From Leptodesmis sichuanensis A121 (GTDB lineage: Bacteria; Cyanobacteriota; Cyanobacteriia; Leptolyngbyales; Leptolyngbyaceae), in the NCBI RefSeq assembly GCF_021379005.1, contig NZ_CP075171.1:5146001-5210000 (forward strand): a stretch of 64,000 bases of DNA, written 5' to 3'. Positions within the stretch are counted from its first letter, which is position 1. The number at the start of each line of letters is the position of its first letter. A program made the translations under genes and the position numbers. A model generated the notes under the pieces. That model worked only from the letters and a program-made list of their open reading frames with translations. It did no database searches and had not been told where the DNA came from. Of the stretch, positions 18,016 to 26,499 are shown piece after piece.

Positions 18016-18845
18016 GGCTTGACGACCCCCTTCTGTTGTAATGCTTCAATCCGCGTTACCAGCCCTGTTGCCTTCTTGCTCTCCAGTTCCTGTAGCAATT
18101 CAGAGGCAGGCACATCATTGAGTACGGTTTGAATCGTGAACTCAACTTCAGCAGGCAACTTGATCTTGTCTCTGGCCGCTGGGGCACCGCCTCCCACTTG
18201 AATGGGTTGGGGCGATCGAGGTTGACCTAACTCTGCCTTCACAATCCGTGTCTTCTCTGGTTTCAAAAACTTCGATTTTTGCAGTACTAGCAAAAAGTCA
18301 TTCACATCATTAAAACTGGTGGCTGTTCCAGAAATTTGGATCACCCCTGACGGGGGTGGAGCCGGAGCCGCCGCTGCACCCGGAGACGGACTGGGACTAG
18401 GAGACGATCTATCAACCGGCACCTCATTAGGCGGCAGTTCACGAATTTGGACAATTCGGACTTTTGGTGGCGTACGGCTACTGATGTCATTAAACGTGGC
18501 AGACCAGGGCTTGATCGTATTAAATACTCCTGCCAGAGCAGCGGTTTCTTCCTTAATCTGCTTTGTTTGATTGGTAATCTGGGTGAGTTTAGCTTGTTCC
18601 GCCTTCAAAGTACCCAGTCGAGCGTCTAACTGGGCCTGCCGATCTCTTAAAGCTGCATTCTGACTCTGTAAGAAGAGCCATGCTCCCGCCGATAAACCAA
18701 CCAGCACTAACCCCGTCAGCAAACCCAAAATCAGGGGCTGCCGACTTTCGGGGGCGGCGGCTCCGCCTCTGGGTCTCCGGCGATCGACGGTTTGCGATCG
18801 ATACTCCGGGCGTTCCTTCAGAAAATTGATGTCTAAGCCATACAT
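18012..18845 (-). CDS. pilN: type IV pilus inner-membrane protein PilN
   Basis: Partner of PilO; its cytosolic N-terminus docks into PilM. The 277-aa product begins MYGLDINFLKERPEYR, matching the conserved (I)NLLP-type PilM-binding segment in position. One membrane helix (about 38-61) is followed by a coiled coil and a periplasmic domain. A Pro/Ser/Ala-rich insertion (about 147-165) sits in the periplasmic part. One base separates its start from the pilM stop, and it overlaps pilO by 4 bp. Confidence 0.88.
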   Translation of the reverse strand: MYGLDINFLKERPEYRSQTVDRRRPRGGAAAPESRQPLILGLLTGLVLVGLSAGAWLFLQSQNAALRDRQAQLDARLGTLKAEQAKLTQITNQTKQIKEETAALAGVFNTIKPWSATFNDISSRTPPKVRIVQIRELPPNEVPVDRSSPSPSPSPGAAAAPAPPPSGVIQISGTATSFNDVNDFLLVLQKSKFLKPEKTRIVKAELGQPRSPQPIQVGGGAPAARDKIKLPAEVEFTIQTVLNDVPASELLQELESKKATGLVTRIEALQQKGVVKP

Positions 18846-18846
18846 A

Positions 18847-19962
18847 TCAAAGTGCCTCCCGCAACCCTAGACCTAATACCACACTTAACCCAGGCCGTTG
18901 AGTTGGAGGAATTTCCTGATCTACTTCCAACCCTAATGCGGTAACTGGATCCACCTGACTGCAAGGCAGGCTTAGTCGCTGGGTAAAAAACTCATCTAAT
19001 TGACCGATCGCGGCCCCTGGCCCTGCTAACAGCAACTGTGCAACTTCCAGGTTTTCTCCCTGATTCAGGTAGAAATCAATGGAACGTCGTAACTCGTCCG
19101 CTAACTCACCAATAATCCGGAGCATCGCCGCTGACCCTGGATTGGTGCCGCCCATCTTACTGGTACTGCCGATCGTGTCAGAAGGAATGATCGGAATAGT
19201 CATTCCTTGCAACAAGTCAGTACTCCGAGAGGGTGGCAGGTTCATCGCCCGCGATAGAGCACTTTGAATCTGGTAGGTGCCAATGGGAACCGCCCGTGAA
19301 AACTCTGGTACGCCGTCTACTGCGATCGAAATTTCGGTACTTTCAAATTCAATATCGACGATCGCGACAGCTTCTTGAGCAGAGAACTGACGCAATTGAT
19401 CGCGAATGGTGCGAATCAAGGAAAAACTGGCAATCTCCAGGACATCTAACTTGAGGCCAGCCGCTTCAAAGGTGCGAATATAGGCATCGGTTACTTCCTT
19501 GCGAGTTGCTACTAGCAATACCCGAAACTTTTCAATGCCATCATCATCTACAAATAAGCCCAATTTCTGATAGTCAACATCAGCTTCCTCGCGAGGAAAA
19601 GGCAGATAAAGCCCGGCTTCCTGGTTTAACACCATTTCCCGCAATTCAATATCATCTAATTCTGCGGGAACTGGAATAATTCGGGTGACTGTATCTCGCC
19701 CACCTAAAACGGCAGATGCAACTTGCCTGGTTTTAATTTTTTGCTCTGTCAGAACCTCCTGCAATAGCTCAGCCATTCCTGGAGGATCCAGAATCTGCCC
19801 CTCCTGAAACATTCCCTCTGGTACGGGAGTAGAGGCTAGAGTGACCAGCTTTAGTGCCTGCCCCTGCTTCCGTAGCTGTGCTACGTTGATTCGGTCTGGA
19901 GCAAGCTCAACACCGATCCCTTTTGATTTACCAGACAGTAGACCACTTAGAGCTTTAACCAC
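18847..19962 (-). CDS. pilM: type IV pilus assembly ATPase-fold protein PilM
   Basis: Cytosolic actin/FtsA-like protein that binds the PilN tail at the base of the pilus machine. The 371-aa product shows the N-terminal phosphate-1-like segment GIGVELAPDRINVAQ, the VASAVLGGRDTVTRIIPVP strand, the conserved VAIVDIEFESTEI block and the LLLAGPGAAI loop near the C-terminus. In the usual GDIG position of the family the sequence is VDIEFES. First gene of the operon; its promoter should lie in the 570-bp gap above 19962. Confidence 0.93.
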   Translation of the reverse strand: MVKALSGLLSGKSKGIGVELAPDRINVAQLRKQGQALKLVTLASTPVPEGMFQEGQILDPPGMAELLQEVLTEQKIKTRQVASAVLGGRDTVTRIIPVPAELDDIELREMVLNQEAGLYLPFPREEADVDYQKLGLFVDDDGIEKFRVLLVATRKEVTDAYIRTFEAAGLKLDVLEIASFSLIRTIRDQLRQFSAQEAVAIVDIEFESTEISIAVDGVPEFSRAVPIGTYQIQSALSRAMNLPPSRSTDLLQGMTIPIIPSDTIGSTSKMGGTNPGSAAMLRIIGELADELRRSIDFYLNQGENLEVAQLLLAGPGAAIGQLDEFFTQRLSLPCSQVDPVTALGLEVDQEIPPTQRPGLSVVLGLGLREAL

Positions 19963-20534
19963 AATGTTGCTGACTCAACTAAAGGTTTAGGAATACAAAA
20001 CGGGCAAAACCAGTCAACTTAATCCTGCTGAAACCATTTGAACGCTAATGTATGGTACTCAATTTTAGGAAGAATGATGACGTTTGAAAAAAGATGTAAT
20101 CCTTTAAGAAACTGGCTTCAGGCGAAACCAATTTACAGGGGAATTCTACGGTAATCAAAAAAACAATTATAGATGCGATCGCTGAAATTGAATCACTTTC
20201 AGAAAAAACTCCAATCTTTGATCTCGTACTGAAAAAACACACCGAGAAACCACTATGGGATACCAAAACTTTTTAGTCAGGGACTACCCTGAAATAAAAC
20301 TTTGCTTTGGCATCTCTATCTCCAACAAAAATCTCCTTTACTCGAAGAAGTTAGCTGAAACTCCTCTCACACTGCTTTTAACGGGGTTCTTTACAGCGAT
20401 GGTACACACAATTTAGAAAAATGAGCACAAATTTTTTACCGACATTTTCCAGCAGGCTTCCCCAGGTTGCCATTCTGTAGGGTCGCATACTTGCTACTGT
20501 CCGCTGTTCTGGTTGCTATTTTTGAAACGGAGCT
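19963..20534. other. intergenic region between divergent pilM and sensor kinase genes
   Basis: 572 bp that must hold the promoters of the pilMNOQ operon and the sensor kinase. The only protein-like stretch is a start-less open frame at 20100-20276. I see no convincing terminator, tRNA or hairpin. Confidence 0.45.
20100..20276 (+). pseudogene. possible degraded gene fragment
   Basis: A 58-codon stretch is open from a TAA at 20097-20099 to a TAG at 20274-20276, without an ATG or GTG start. Its text (ASGETNLQGNST, IDAIAEIESLSEKTP) looks protein-like, and just upstream an ATG-led frame (from 20074) shifts out by one base. A frameshifted relic is possible. I do not recognise the family. Confidence 0.2.
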
Positions 20535-22091
20535 ATGTTTCAGGCTACTCGTCGTCGTTTAGCACTCTGGTATACCACAATCACAGCCATACTGCTGTTG
20601 TTCTTTGCCAGTGGTGTTTATTTATATGTTCGCAGTACGTTAATTGAGCGGGTGGACGACACCCTCAACCATGTGGTGGAGGTAGTGCGCCGATCGCTCG
20701 TGATCGAACTCATTGATCCGCACTCTGAAGGGGGGCCACTGCGCGTCAACATCGAAGCCAGTTTTCGCGGTAATCAGGCCACTACGGAGGACGATCGCAT
20801 TGATATTGAATGGTTCAGTCCCACGGGGGAACTGATCTGGTCAACACTTGAGCAACCCCTGGACGTTCCTCTGCATCCGAATTCAAATGGAGAGACGGTG
20901 AGAGCAGGGAGATGGGGGAGTGGGGGAGTGGGAGAGTGGGAGAGTGGGAGAGGTAGGGAAGATGGGAAAAGTGGGGGAGATCAGGAAGATAGGGAAATGA
21001 GGGCAAATAAAACTCTTTCCTCACCCCCCCCCTCATCTACTCATCCACCCATCTACCCATCCCCGCAAAATTCCCTGGTGTTACGACAAATCACTCAACG
21101 CATCGAAGTTGGGCATTCGGTGCTGGGCTACTTACGAGTCAGTCATCCCTGGTTTGAGGTGACGAAGCCCAGTCGAGAATTTTTTGTCGATCTGGCGCTG
21201 GGCATTGGGGCCATGGTGGCGGCTGTGGGAGCGATCGGCTGGTTCCTCTCCGGTCTGGCGATGGAACCCGTGAGAGAGTCCTACCAGCGATTGAAGCAAT
21301 TTACGGCGGATGCCTCCCATGAATTACGTAGTCCGATCGCGGTCATTCAAACTAATGTTCAGGTCGCGCTGGCCGATCCGGACCCCGATCCCCAATCGTT
21401 GCTGCAGCATTTACGGGTCGTGGAACGGCTGACACGACGACTGGGACGCTTGGTTGATGACTTGCTGTTTCTGGCTCGTCAGGACAGCGGTATTGTGCAA
21501 TCTCGCTGGCGAGCGATCGCGCTGGATAAGTTGCTTCAGGAAGTGATAGAAGAACAGCAAACTCTCTCTGCCGAGAAGGGAATCCAGATTACGCTGACAG
21601 TGTTGCCGCCTAATTCCATCCCTGCTGTCAGCCCTTCTGTGTTCCTGGATGATCAACCCGATGGCAGGGCCGCGATCGCGCTTGTGCCATCCCAATCTCC
21701 CTCCGATCTGTGGACGCTGACGGCAGACCGGGATCAATTAGTCCGCCTCTTTACCAATCTGGTTGGTAATGCCGTGCAATATACACCTGCTCAGGGACAG
21801 GTCAGTCTGGAACTGCAACGGGTTGGCCGCGTGGGAGGCTATGCCTTGCAGGTGAAGGTGAAAGATACCGGAGTGGGCATTCCTCCCGACGCCATTCCCC
21901 ACTTATTTGACCGTTTCTACCGCGTCGATCCTGCTCGTAGCCAAACGTCTAACTCTGGGTCGGGGCTGGGACTGGCGATCGCCCAGGCGATCGTCCAGAA
22001 TCATCAGGGACAGATTCAGGTTGAGAGCGAATTAAATCAGGGCACGACGGTAACGGTGACGCTGCCGCAACGGGAGGAAGGGACGGGGTGA
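20535..22091 (+). CDS. sensor histidine kinase with in-frame low-complexity insert
   Basis: A membrane-bound two-component sensor of 518 aa; its signal is unknown. Helix 1 (about 10-31) and helix 2 (about 222-243) flank a periplasmic sensor domain. Then come HisKA with DASHELRSPIAVIQ (phospho-His) and HATPase_c with N, G1 (DTGVGIPPDAI), F (LFDRFYRVDP) and G2 (GSGLGLAIAQ) boxes. Residues about 116-181 of the sensor domain are Gly/Arg/Glu-rich and then Pro/Ser-rich, encoded by purine-rich tandem DNA of a type found in intergenic regions here. No response regulator gene adjoins it, so the partner is unknown. Confidence 0.9.
   Translation: MFQATRRRLALWYTTITAILLLFFASGVYLYVRSTLIERVDDTLNHVVEVVRRSLVIELIDPHSEGGPLRVNIEASFRGNQATTEDDRIDIEWFSPTGELIWSTLEQPLDVPLHPNSNGETVRAGRWGSGGVGEWESGRGREDGKSGGDQEDREMRANKTLSSPPPSSTHPPIYPSPQNSLVLRQITQRIEVGHSVLGYLRVSHPWFEVTKPSREFFVDLALGIGAMVAAVGAIGWFLSGLAMEPVRESYQRLKQFTADASHELRSPIAVIQTNVQVALADPDPDPQSLLQHLRVVERLTRRLGRLVDDLLFLARQDSGIVQSRWRAIALDKLLQEVIEEQQTLSAEKGIQITLTVLPPNSIPAVSPSVFLDDQPDGRAAIALVPSQSPSDLWTLTADRDQLVRLFTNLVGNAVQYTPAQGQVSLELQRVGRVGGYALQVKVKDTGVGIPPDAIPHLFDRFYRVDPARSQTSNSGSGLGLAIAQAIVQNHQGQIQVESELNQGTTVTVTLPQREEGTG
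20885..21065. repeat. low-complexity repeat inside the kinase coding sequence
   Basis: The plus strand runs through GGGAGTGGG and GGGAGAGTG tandem units, then switches to a C-rich arm with CATCTACTCATCCACCC units. The arms could fold back on each other. The frame stays open throughout. Confidence 0.75.
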
Positions 22092-22200
22092 GGGAGTGAA
22101 GGGGTGGAGGGATGGAGGGGGGGGAGGAGAAGGGAAGGAAAGTGGGTGAGTAGGTGTGACCCACTCACTCACCGATCCCCCTTCCCCCCATCACCTCTTC
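22080..22200. repeat. purine-rich low-complexity repeat between convergent genes
   Basis: GGGAGTGAAGGGG-type units followed by a C-rich arm containing CACTCACTCACC. It resembles the insert at 20885-21065 and extends into the 3' end of the convergent gene, encoding its final residues GGRGIGE. Confidence 0.65.
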
Positions 22201-23184
22201 ATAGGCCGCGAGTTGCAGCTTCAGGGATTGATTCTGGTCTTCGATCGCTTTCAGTTCTGCCAGTCGTTCTACGATCGTGCGAGTAAAGTTTTCTGCTTCC
22301 GGCAGTTGGTCGGCAACCCAGGAGGTGTCAATTTCAATTTCGATCATTTTCTGGGTGCGCTTATATTCCCGAACCAAACGGTGAATGTTGGCGATTTGTT
22401 GCTTCAGGATAGTGATCGCTGTGGTGGAGCGATAGATGCGGGTAGCATACAGCCCTGGATCCAGATTCGCCATTTTTTGTTTCAGGGCTTCGAGCTGCTC
22501 AATTAACAGTTGGCTGGCCTTGTCCTCGTGTTGCAACTCGGTAATCCGGTGTTCAATCCGGCGTTGCTGGGCGATTAATTGTTGGTCAGCCAGCAACCGC
22601 CTGCCAACATGTCGTTCTGTCTCCAGGGAAGGCTGGGTTAGTTGAACCGCGGAAATCAGTTTCAGATAAGATAGAACGCCTACAGCCCCTGTAACAGAAA
22701 CCAGAAACAGATCCAGACCCGCAAACACAGAAAAGGTGATAAAGCCAACCAGCAGGATCACCAGAGTGGTCATTTTGCGATTGACGCTGGGAATGGGAGC
22801 GGGCAACACATAACGTTTACCCGTTGTGTGGTTTGCGATCGCCACCAGCTTATTCATCACATAGCCCTGCATGGTATACAGCACCGAAACCACATCGCCC
22901 TGATGTACAGGAATCACATCGACTTTGCCGGGAATGGAAAATTGCAGGTTGGTGAGAGTGCGATCGGGAGTAATGATTTGAAAAGTGTAATGGCGTTTGT
23001 AAAAGCTGGGTAGTTTCGCGCTCAGGTAGAGCATCGCTTCTTGAATAGAAGTCAATCTAGATAACTTGCCGTACAACACCCCATAGTGACGACCACAGGA
23101 CGGGCAATCAATTTCTGTCTGGAAAGAGCGATTGGCAGGTGAAATTGGGCGATCGCAGGCCGGACAGTGCAAGGAGAGTTTCAT
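22165..23184 (-). CDS. uncharacterised zinc-ribbon, membrane, coiled-coil protein
   Basis: I do not recognise a named family. The 339-aa product starts with a zinc ribbon (C7-P-A-C10 and C27-P-S-C30). A beta-rich segment (about 60-130) follows, then two adjacent membrane helices (about 138-178), and a long predicted coiled coil (about 190-330) rich in Gln, Glu and Leu. The ribbon and the coiled coil would both be on the cytosolic side if the helices form a hairpin. The last seven residues come from an invading low-complexity repeat. It is convergent with the sensor kinase; no functional link is visible. Confidence 0.65.
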   Translation of the reverse strand: MKLSLHCPACDRPISPANRSFQTEIDCPSCGRHYGVLYGKLSRLTSIQEAMLYLSAKLPSFYKRHYTFQIITPDRTLTNLQFSIPGKVDVIPVHQGDVVSVLYTMQGYVMNKLVAIANHTTGKRYVLPAPIPSVNRKMTTLVILLVGFITFSVFAGLDLFLVSVTGAVGVLSYLKLISAVQLTQPSLETERHVGRRLLADQQLIAQQRRIEHRITELQHEDKASQLLIEQLEALKQKMANLDPGLYATRIYRSTTAITILKQQIANIHRLVREYKRTQKMIEIEIDTSWVADQLPEAENFTRTIVERLAELKAIEDQNQSLKLQLAAYEEVMGGRGIGE

Positions 23185-23392
23185 CAGAATACAGCGTGAG
23201 GAGCGGGGATGAGCAGTCTCAAGTACATTTCAGACACCCTGAACTTCAGTAATAGCTATAAACAACGGATTTCCAGGGTCTTCCTTAAGAGAGTGCCTTC
23301 TATTCTGACAGGAATTTCAGCCTCTTGCGATCGTGCCCACACCTGAGATAATGAAGCCTGACCCCTTGTAAATCCTGGTACTGATATCCGTT

Positions 23393-24472
23393 ATGACTGC
23401 GACTGCTGCTCCCACCCTGGCTTCTCGCCTTGTTAATGGGGTTCTGTCGATTAAACCCCTGGCCAAGCTCGCCAAAAATCGCGCTCGTAACATGATGATC
23501 AAGCGGGCAGAATCCATTGGCGTGTACTGGCGGCAGGAAGTCGCAGCCCTGAAAGCGCGGGATTGGAGCACCGATCTGGCTGCCGTCCAAAATCCCAACC
23601 TGCAACATCCAGAGCAGTATCCCGATTATTACGTCACTTCCTTCCACGCCTATGAAGAAGGCAATCTTGGCTGGGAACCTGCCTTAGAAGTGGAAGTGGC
23701 CGCTTATGCCGTTCATGCCCGCATCTGGCCGGAAGCTGGAGCCGCTGGAGATAGCCAACTCCGCCAGAGTTATCACGATGTCCTCAAAGCTCAACTTCCC
23801 GAAGCCCCCAAGGAGATTGTGGATCTAGGCTGTAGCGTAGGCATGAGTACCTTTGCCCTGCAAACGACTTTCCCAGAGGCCAATTTGACGGGAGTGGATC
23901 TGTCTCCCTATTTTCTGGCAGTGGCGAAGTATCGATCGGACGAGAGGCAGGGGAGATCAGGGATCAGGGATCAGGGATCGGGGATTAGGGATTGGGGATT
24001 AGGGATTGGGGAAGCTGAGGAAAATCAGAACTCACCAGCCACGAGCCACGACCTACAAACCAACCGATCAATCGAAAATCCAAAATCTACAATCCAAAAT
24101 CCTTCCTTCCCAACCTGGGTTCACGCCGCGGCTGAAGCGACTGGCCTGCCTGCGGCCTCTTACGATCTCGTGTCGGCCTGTTTGGTGTTTCATGAGTTGC
24201 CACAGTCAGCCGCGATCGCCATTCTCCAGGAGGCTCGGCGGTTGCTGCGTCCGAATGGGCATCTGGCGATTATGGATATGAATCCCCGGTCAGAGGTATT
24301 TGCCAGAATGCCGCCCTATATCCTGACGCTGTTGAAAAGTACAGAACCCTATCTGGATCAATACTTTGCGCTGGATATAGAACAGGCAATTGACGATGCT
24401 GGCTTTGAGCGACCGACAATCACCTGTAACAGTCCCCGCCATCGGACGATCGTGGCGAAGGTCAGAAGTTAG
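23393..24472 (+). CDS. class I SAM-dependent methyltransferase with in-frame repeat insert
   Basis: A cytosolic methyltransferase of unknown substrate, 359 aa. Motif I is VDLGCSVGMSTFAL (about 143-156), followed by GVDLSPYFLAVAKYR (acidic motif II). Motif post-II to III runs through SYDLVSACLVFHELP and RLLRPNGHLAIMDMNP. Between the two halves, residues about 185-240 are a low-complexity insert (GIRDQGSGIRD, then ENPKSTIQNP) encoded by GGGATCAG/GGGATTAG and AATCCAAAATC units. Without this insert the length would be about 305 aa. The Rossmann core on either side is intact, so the enzyme may still fold. Confidence 0.85.
   Translation: MTATAAPTLASRLVNGVLSIKPLAKLAKNRARNMMIKRAESIGVYWRQEVAALKARDWSTDLAAVQNPNLQHPEQYPDYYVTSFHAYEEGNLGWEPALEVEVAAYAVHARIWPEAGAAGDSQLRQSYHDVLKAQLPEAPKEIVDLGCSVGMSTFALQTTFPEANLTGVDLSPYFLAVAKYRSDERQGRSGIRDQGSGIRDWGLGIGEAEENQNSPATSHDLQTNRSIENPKSTIQNPSFPTWVHAAAEATGLPAASYDLVSACLVFHELPQSAAIAILQEARRLLRPNGHLAIMDMNPRSEVFARMPPYILTLLKSTEPYLDQYFALDIEQAIDDAGFERPTITCNSPRHRTIVAKVRS
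23945..24110. repeat. low-complexity repeat inside the methyltransferase coding sequence
   Basis: Tandem GGGATCA and GGGATTAGGGATTGG units occupy the 5' half, and AATCCAAAATC units occupy the 3' half. The frame is kept. The complementary unit AATCCCTAATCCC occurs in the intergenic region near 28120. Confidence 0.75.
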
Positions 24473-24564
24473 GGATTTGCCGTTAAATCATGTACTGGCT
24501 GTAGGATGTGTTAGGCGTTAGCCGTAACGCATCGTAGGGATTTTATTTTGGCACCAGCCCCTTA
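24472..24564. repeat. dispersed ~92-bp repeat, copy 1
   Basis: It begins GGGATTTGCCGTTAAATCAT and ends near CCCCTTA. About nine in ten bases match 42111-42202. An internal imperfect palindrome is formed by GATGTGTTAGGC and GCCGTAACGCATC. It starts at the stop codon of the methyltransferase gene. Confidence 0.85.
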
Positions 24565-24616
24565 GGTGTGAGTAGTCTTTGTAGGATGACAATAACCAGC
24601 ACCTGATTGTTCTGTT

Positions 24617-25189
24617 ATGAAGCCTGCCATCCATCTTCCAGAAGCGTTTACAGTCACTCAAGAACAATTTGAGCAACTGGTTTGGGCAAATCGGAATGTG
24701 GCAATGGAACGCACAGCGGAAGGAGTCTTAATCATTACGTCTCCTACGGGAGGAAACACTGGCAGACGAAATGCTGGACTAACCGCCCAGTTGTGGAACT
24801 GGAATCAGGAAAGCGAACTAGGAGAAGTGTTTGATGCTTCCACCATCTTTTGTTTACCGAACGGGGCCGATCGCTCTCCTGATACGGCTTGGGTCGCCTT
24901 GGAGCGATGGCAGGCTTTAACGCCAGAAGAGCAGGATGGATTCCCACCGTTGTGTCCTGATTTTGTCGTGGAGTTACGCTCTAAAACAGACTCCTTAAAA
25001 GAACTGCAAAACAAAATGCAGGAGTATCTGGAGAATGGCTGTCGCTTAGGATGGTTGATTAACCCTCAGAACCAACAGGTAGAAATTTATCGACCGTGGC
25101 AACCGGTTGAGATTTTGCGATCGCCCCAGACGCTTTCGGGGGAGGATGTCTTACCGGGCTTTGTGATTGAGGTCAACCAGTTGTTCTGA
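24617..25189 (+). CDS. Uma2 family (DUF820) putative endonuclease
   Basis: Uma2 proteins have a PD-(D/E)XK nuclease-like fold and are very numerous in cyanobacteria; their biological role is unproven. The 190-aa product shows the family blocks: FEQLVWANRNVAMERTAEG, the ASTIFCLPNGADRSPDTAWV block with the catalytic-type aspartate, FVVELRSKTDSLKELQ (E-x-K-like), the NGCRLGWLINP block and the QVEIYRPWQ strand. Its last 39 bp overlap the 3' end of the opposing GDSL hydrolase gene. It stands alone. Confidence 0.9.
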   Translation: MKPAIHLPEAFTVTQEQFEQLVWANRNVAMERTAEGVLIITSPTGGNTGRRNAGLTAQLWNWNQESELGEVFDASTIFCLPNGADRSPDTAWVALERWQALTPEEQDGFPPLCPDFVVELRSKTDSLKELQNKMQEYLENGCRLGWLINPQNQQVEIYRPWQPVEILRSPQTLSGEDVLPGFVIEVNQLF

Positions 25190-26239
25190 TTCCAGGGGAT
25201 CGATCGCAATTGCTGCTTTCCGTTTCCGTTTGAGGGCGGTTAATCCAGCTAGAAAGGCTCCAAACAGGACTAAACCCGCGGTTGCGGGAGGTTCAGGAAT
25301 GGCGGAAGCACTGATGGCTTCATAGGCAGTTTCAGCCACAAATTGATGCGTCACCGTTGTCGGATGCAAACTATCCCAAAACACATACTGATTGGGATTG
25401 GAACAAATAGTGACAGGGCCAGCAGGGAAGAACAGCGGCGACGGGAAGAGGCAGGCATCGGCGGTATTGGTAAACCCATACTTGCTGGGATTGTCGATCG
25501 CATCGTTAAACAGTGAATTCACATCCAGGGAAATCAGTGTCACTCCTTGAGGAGCCAGTTGCGGCCCCAAGGCTGTCAAAGTTTGTGCCAACAGAGTGTT
25601 ATGGCCCTGAACAAAACCAGACACCGCACCAGATACCTCTGGCCCACGACCTGCTACCAGTGGCGTTCTACCCAGGTCGGGCAGGTTAGCTACCAAAATA
25701 TTTTTGGCTCCCACGTTAGACAGAGCCGCGATCGCGTTAGCCAAATTTGCCACCGGAATAGTTGGATCGGTTTGACCAATCACATCCAGATAATCATTGG
25801 ATCCTGCCCAGACGACATAAAGGGCATTCGGATCAGCGTGAGGGTTGGCTAAAGTGAATCCAGCAATTTCCTGCTGTAAACCCGGTAATCCAGGAATTGC
25901 TGAGTTTTGGCCACCCGTAGTGGCTCCACCGATTGCAAAGTTGGTTTGAGTTGTGGAAGGAGGAAGACCCAGTTCAACCGCCAGATAATCGATCCAGTTG
26001 GGGCCATTGGTGAACCGACCGTCAAAATACCCCAGTTGGCCTGGAGGCAATAACCCACCTGTAGCTTTGGAGAATTGGCCGACATCAGATAAGCTATCTC
26101 CAAAAACATAGAGGTTGGAGAACTGAAAGGCATGGGCGACGGAGGGGGTGAGGGTGACGAGAGCGATCGGCAGCGTGCTGGTTGCTAAAATCGTTTGAAT
26201 TTTGGCAGTAATCTTATGAGCAACCATTTTGACCATCAC
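25151..26239 (-). CDS. PEP-CTERM GDSL-type esterase/lipase (SGNH hydrolase)
   Basis: A secreted SGNH hydrolase of 362 aa with esterase or lipase chemistry and unknown substrate. A signal peptide covers about residues 1-37. Block I is FGDSLSDVG with the nucleophilic Ser, block II/III includes the Gly and WAGSNDYLD with the conserved Asn, and block V is WDSLHPTTVTHQ with the Asp-x-x-His pair. The C-terminus has a PEP-CTERM sorting signal: IPEPPATAGLVLFG, a hydrophobic helix, then KRKRK. Exosortase should process it at the membrane. The gene overlaps the Uma2 gene tail-to-tail by 39 bp. Confidence 0.9.
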   Translation of the reverse strand: MMVKMVAHKITAKIQTILATSTLPIALVTLTPSVAHAFQFSNLYVFGDSLSDVGQFSKATGGLLPPGQLGYFDGRFTNGPNWIDYLAVELGLPPSTTQTNFAIGGATTGGQNSAIPGLPGLQQEIAGFTLANPHADPNALYVVWAGSNDYLDVIGQTDPTIPVANLANAIAALSNVGAKNILVANLPDLGRTPLVAGRGPEVSGAVSGFVQGHNTLLAQTLTALGPQLAPQGVTLISLDVNSLFNDAIDNPSKYGFTNTADACLFPSPLFFPAGPVTICSNPNQYVFWDSLHPTTVTHQFVAETAYEAISASAIPEPPATAGLVLFGAFLAGLTALKRKRKAAIAIDPLESEQLVDLNHKAR

Positions 26240-26499
26240 AATATAAAAATCCGGTAAGCAAATAGTGGCATAGCCTCTTCACTGGAGATGCAGCTTTTCA
26301 GTAACTTTACGGATTTCCTGCTTGAGAAAACTGAGTGTGATCGCCTGAAACCAAGAAAACCCAGTAAATTGCCAGTCCTGTTTGTAAATCTTCAATAAAG
26401 TTTATATAAAGCTTTGATGAAGTTCCCCGGCTAATCAGAGATCAATAACTGCTGACTCCGGCTCCCCGACTACGAGGTGTTACCCAACTCACCTGTTCC

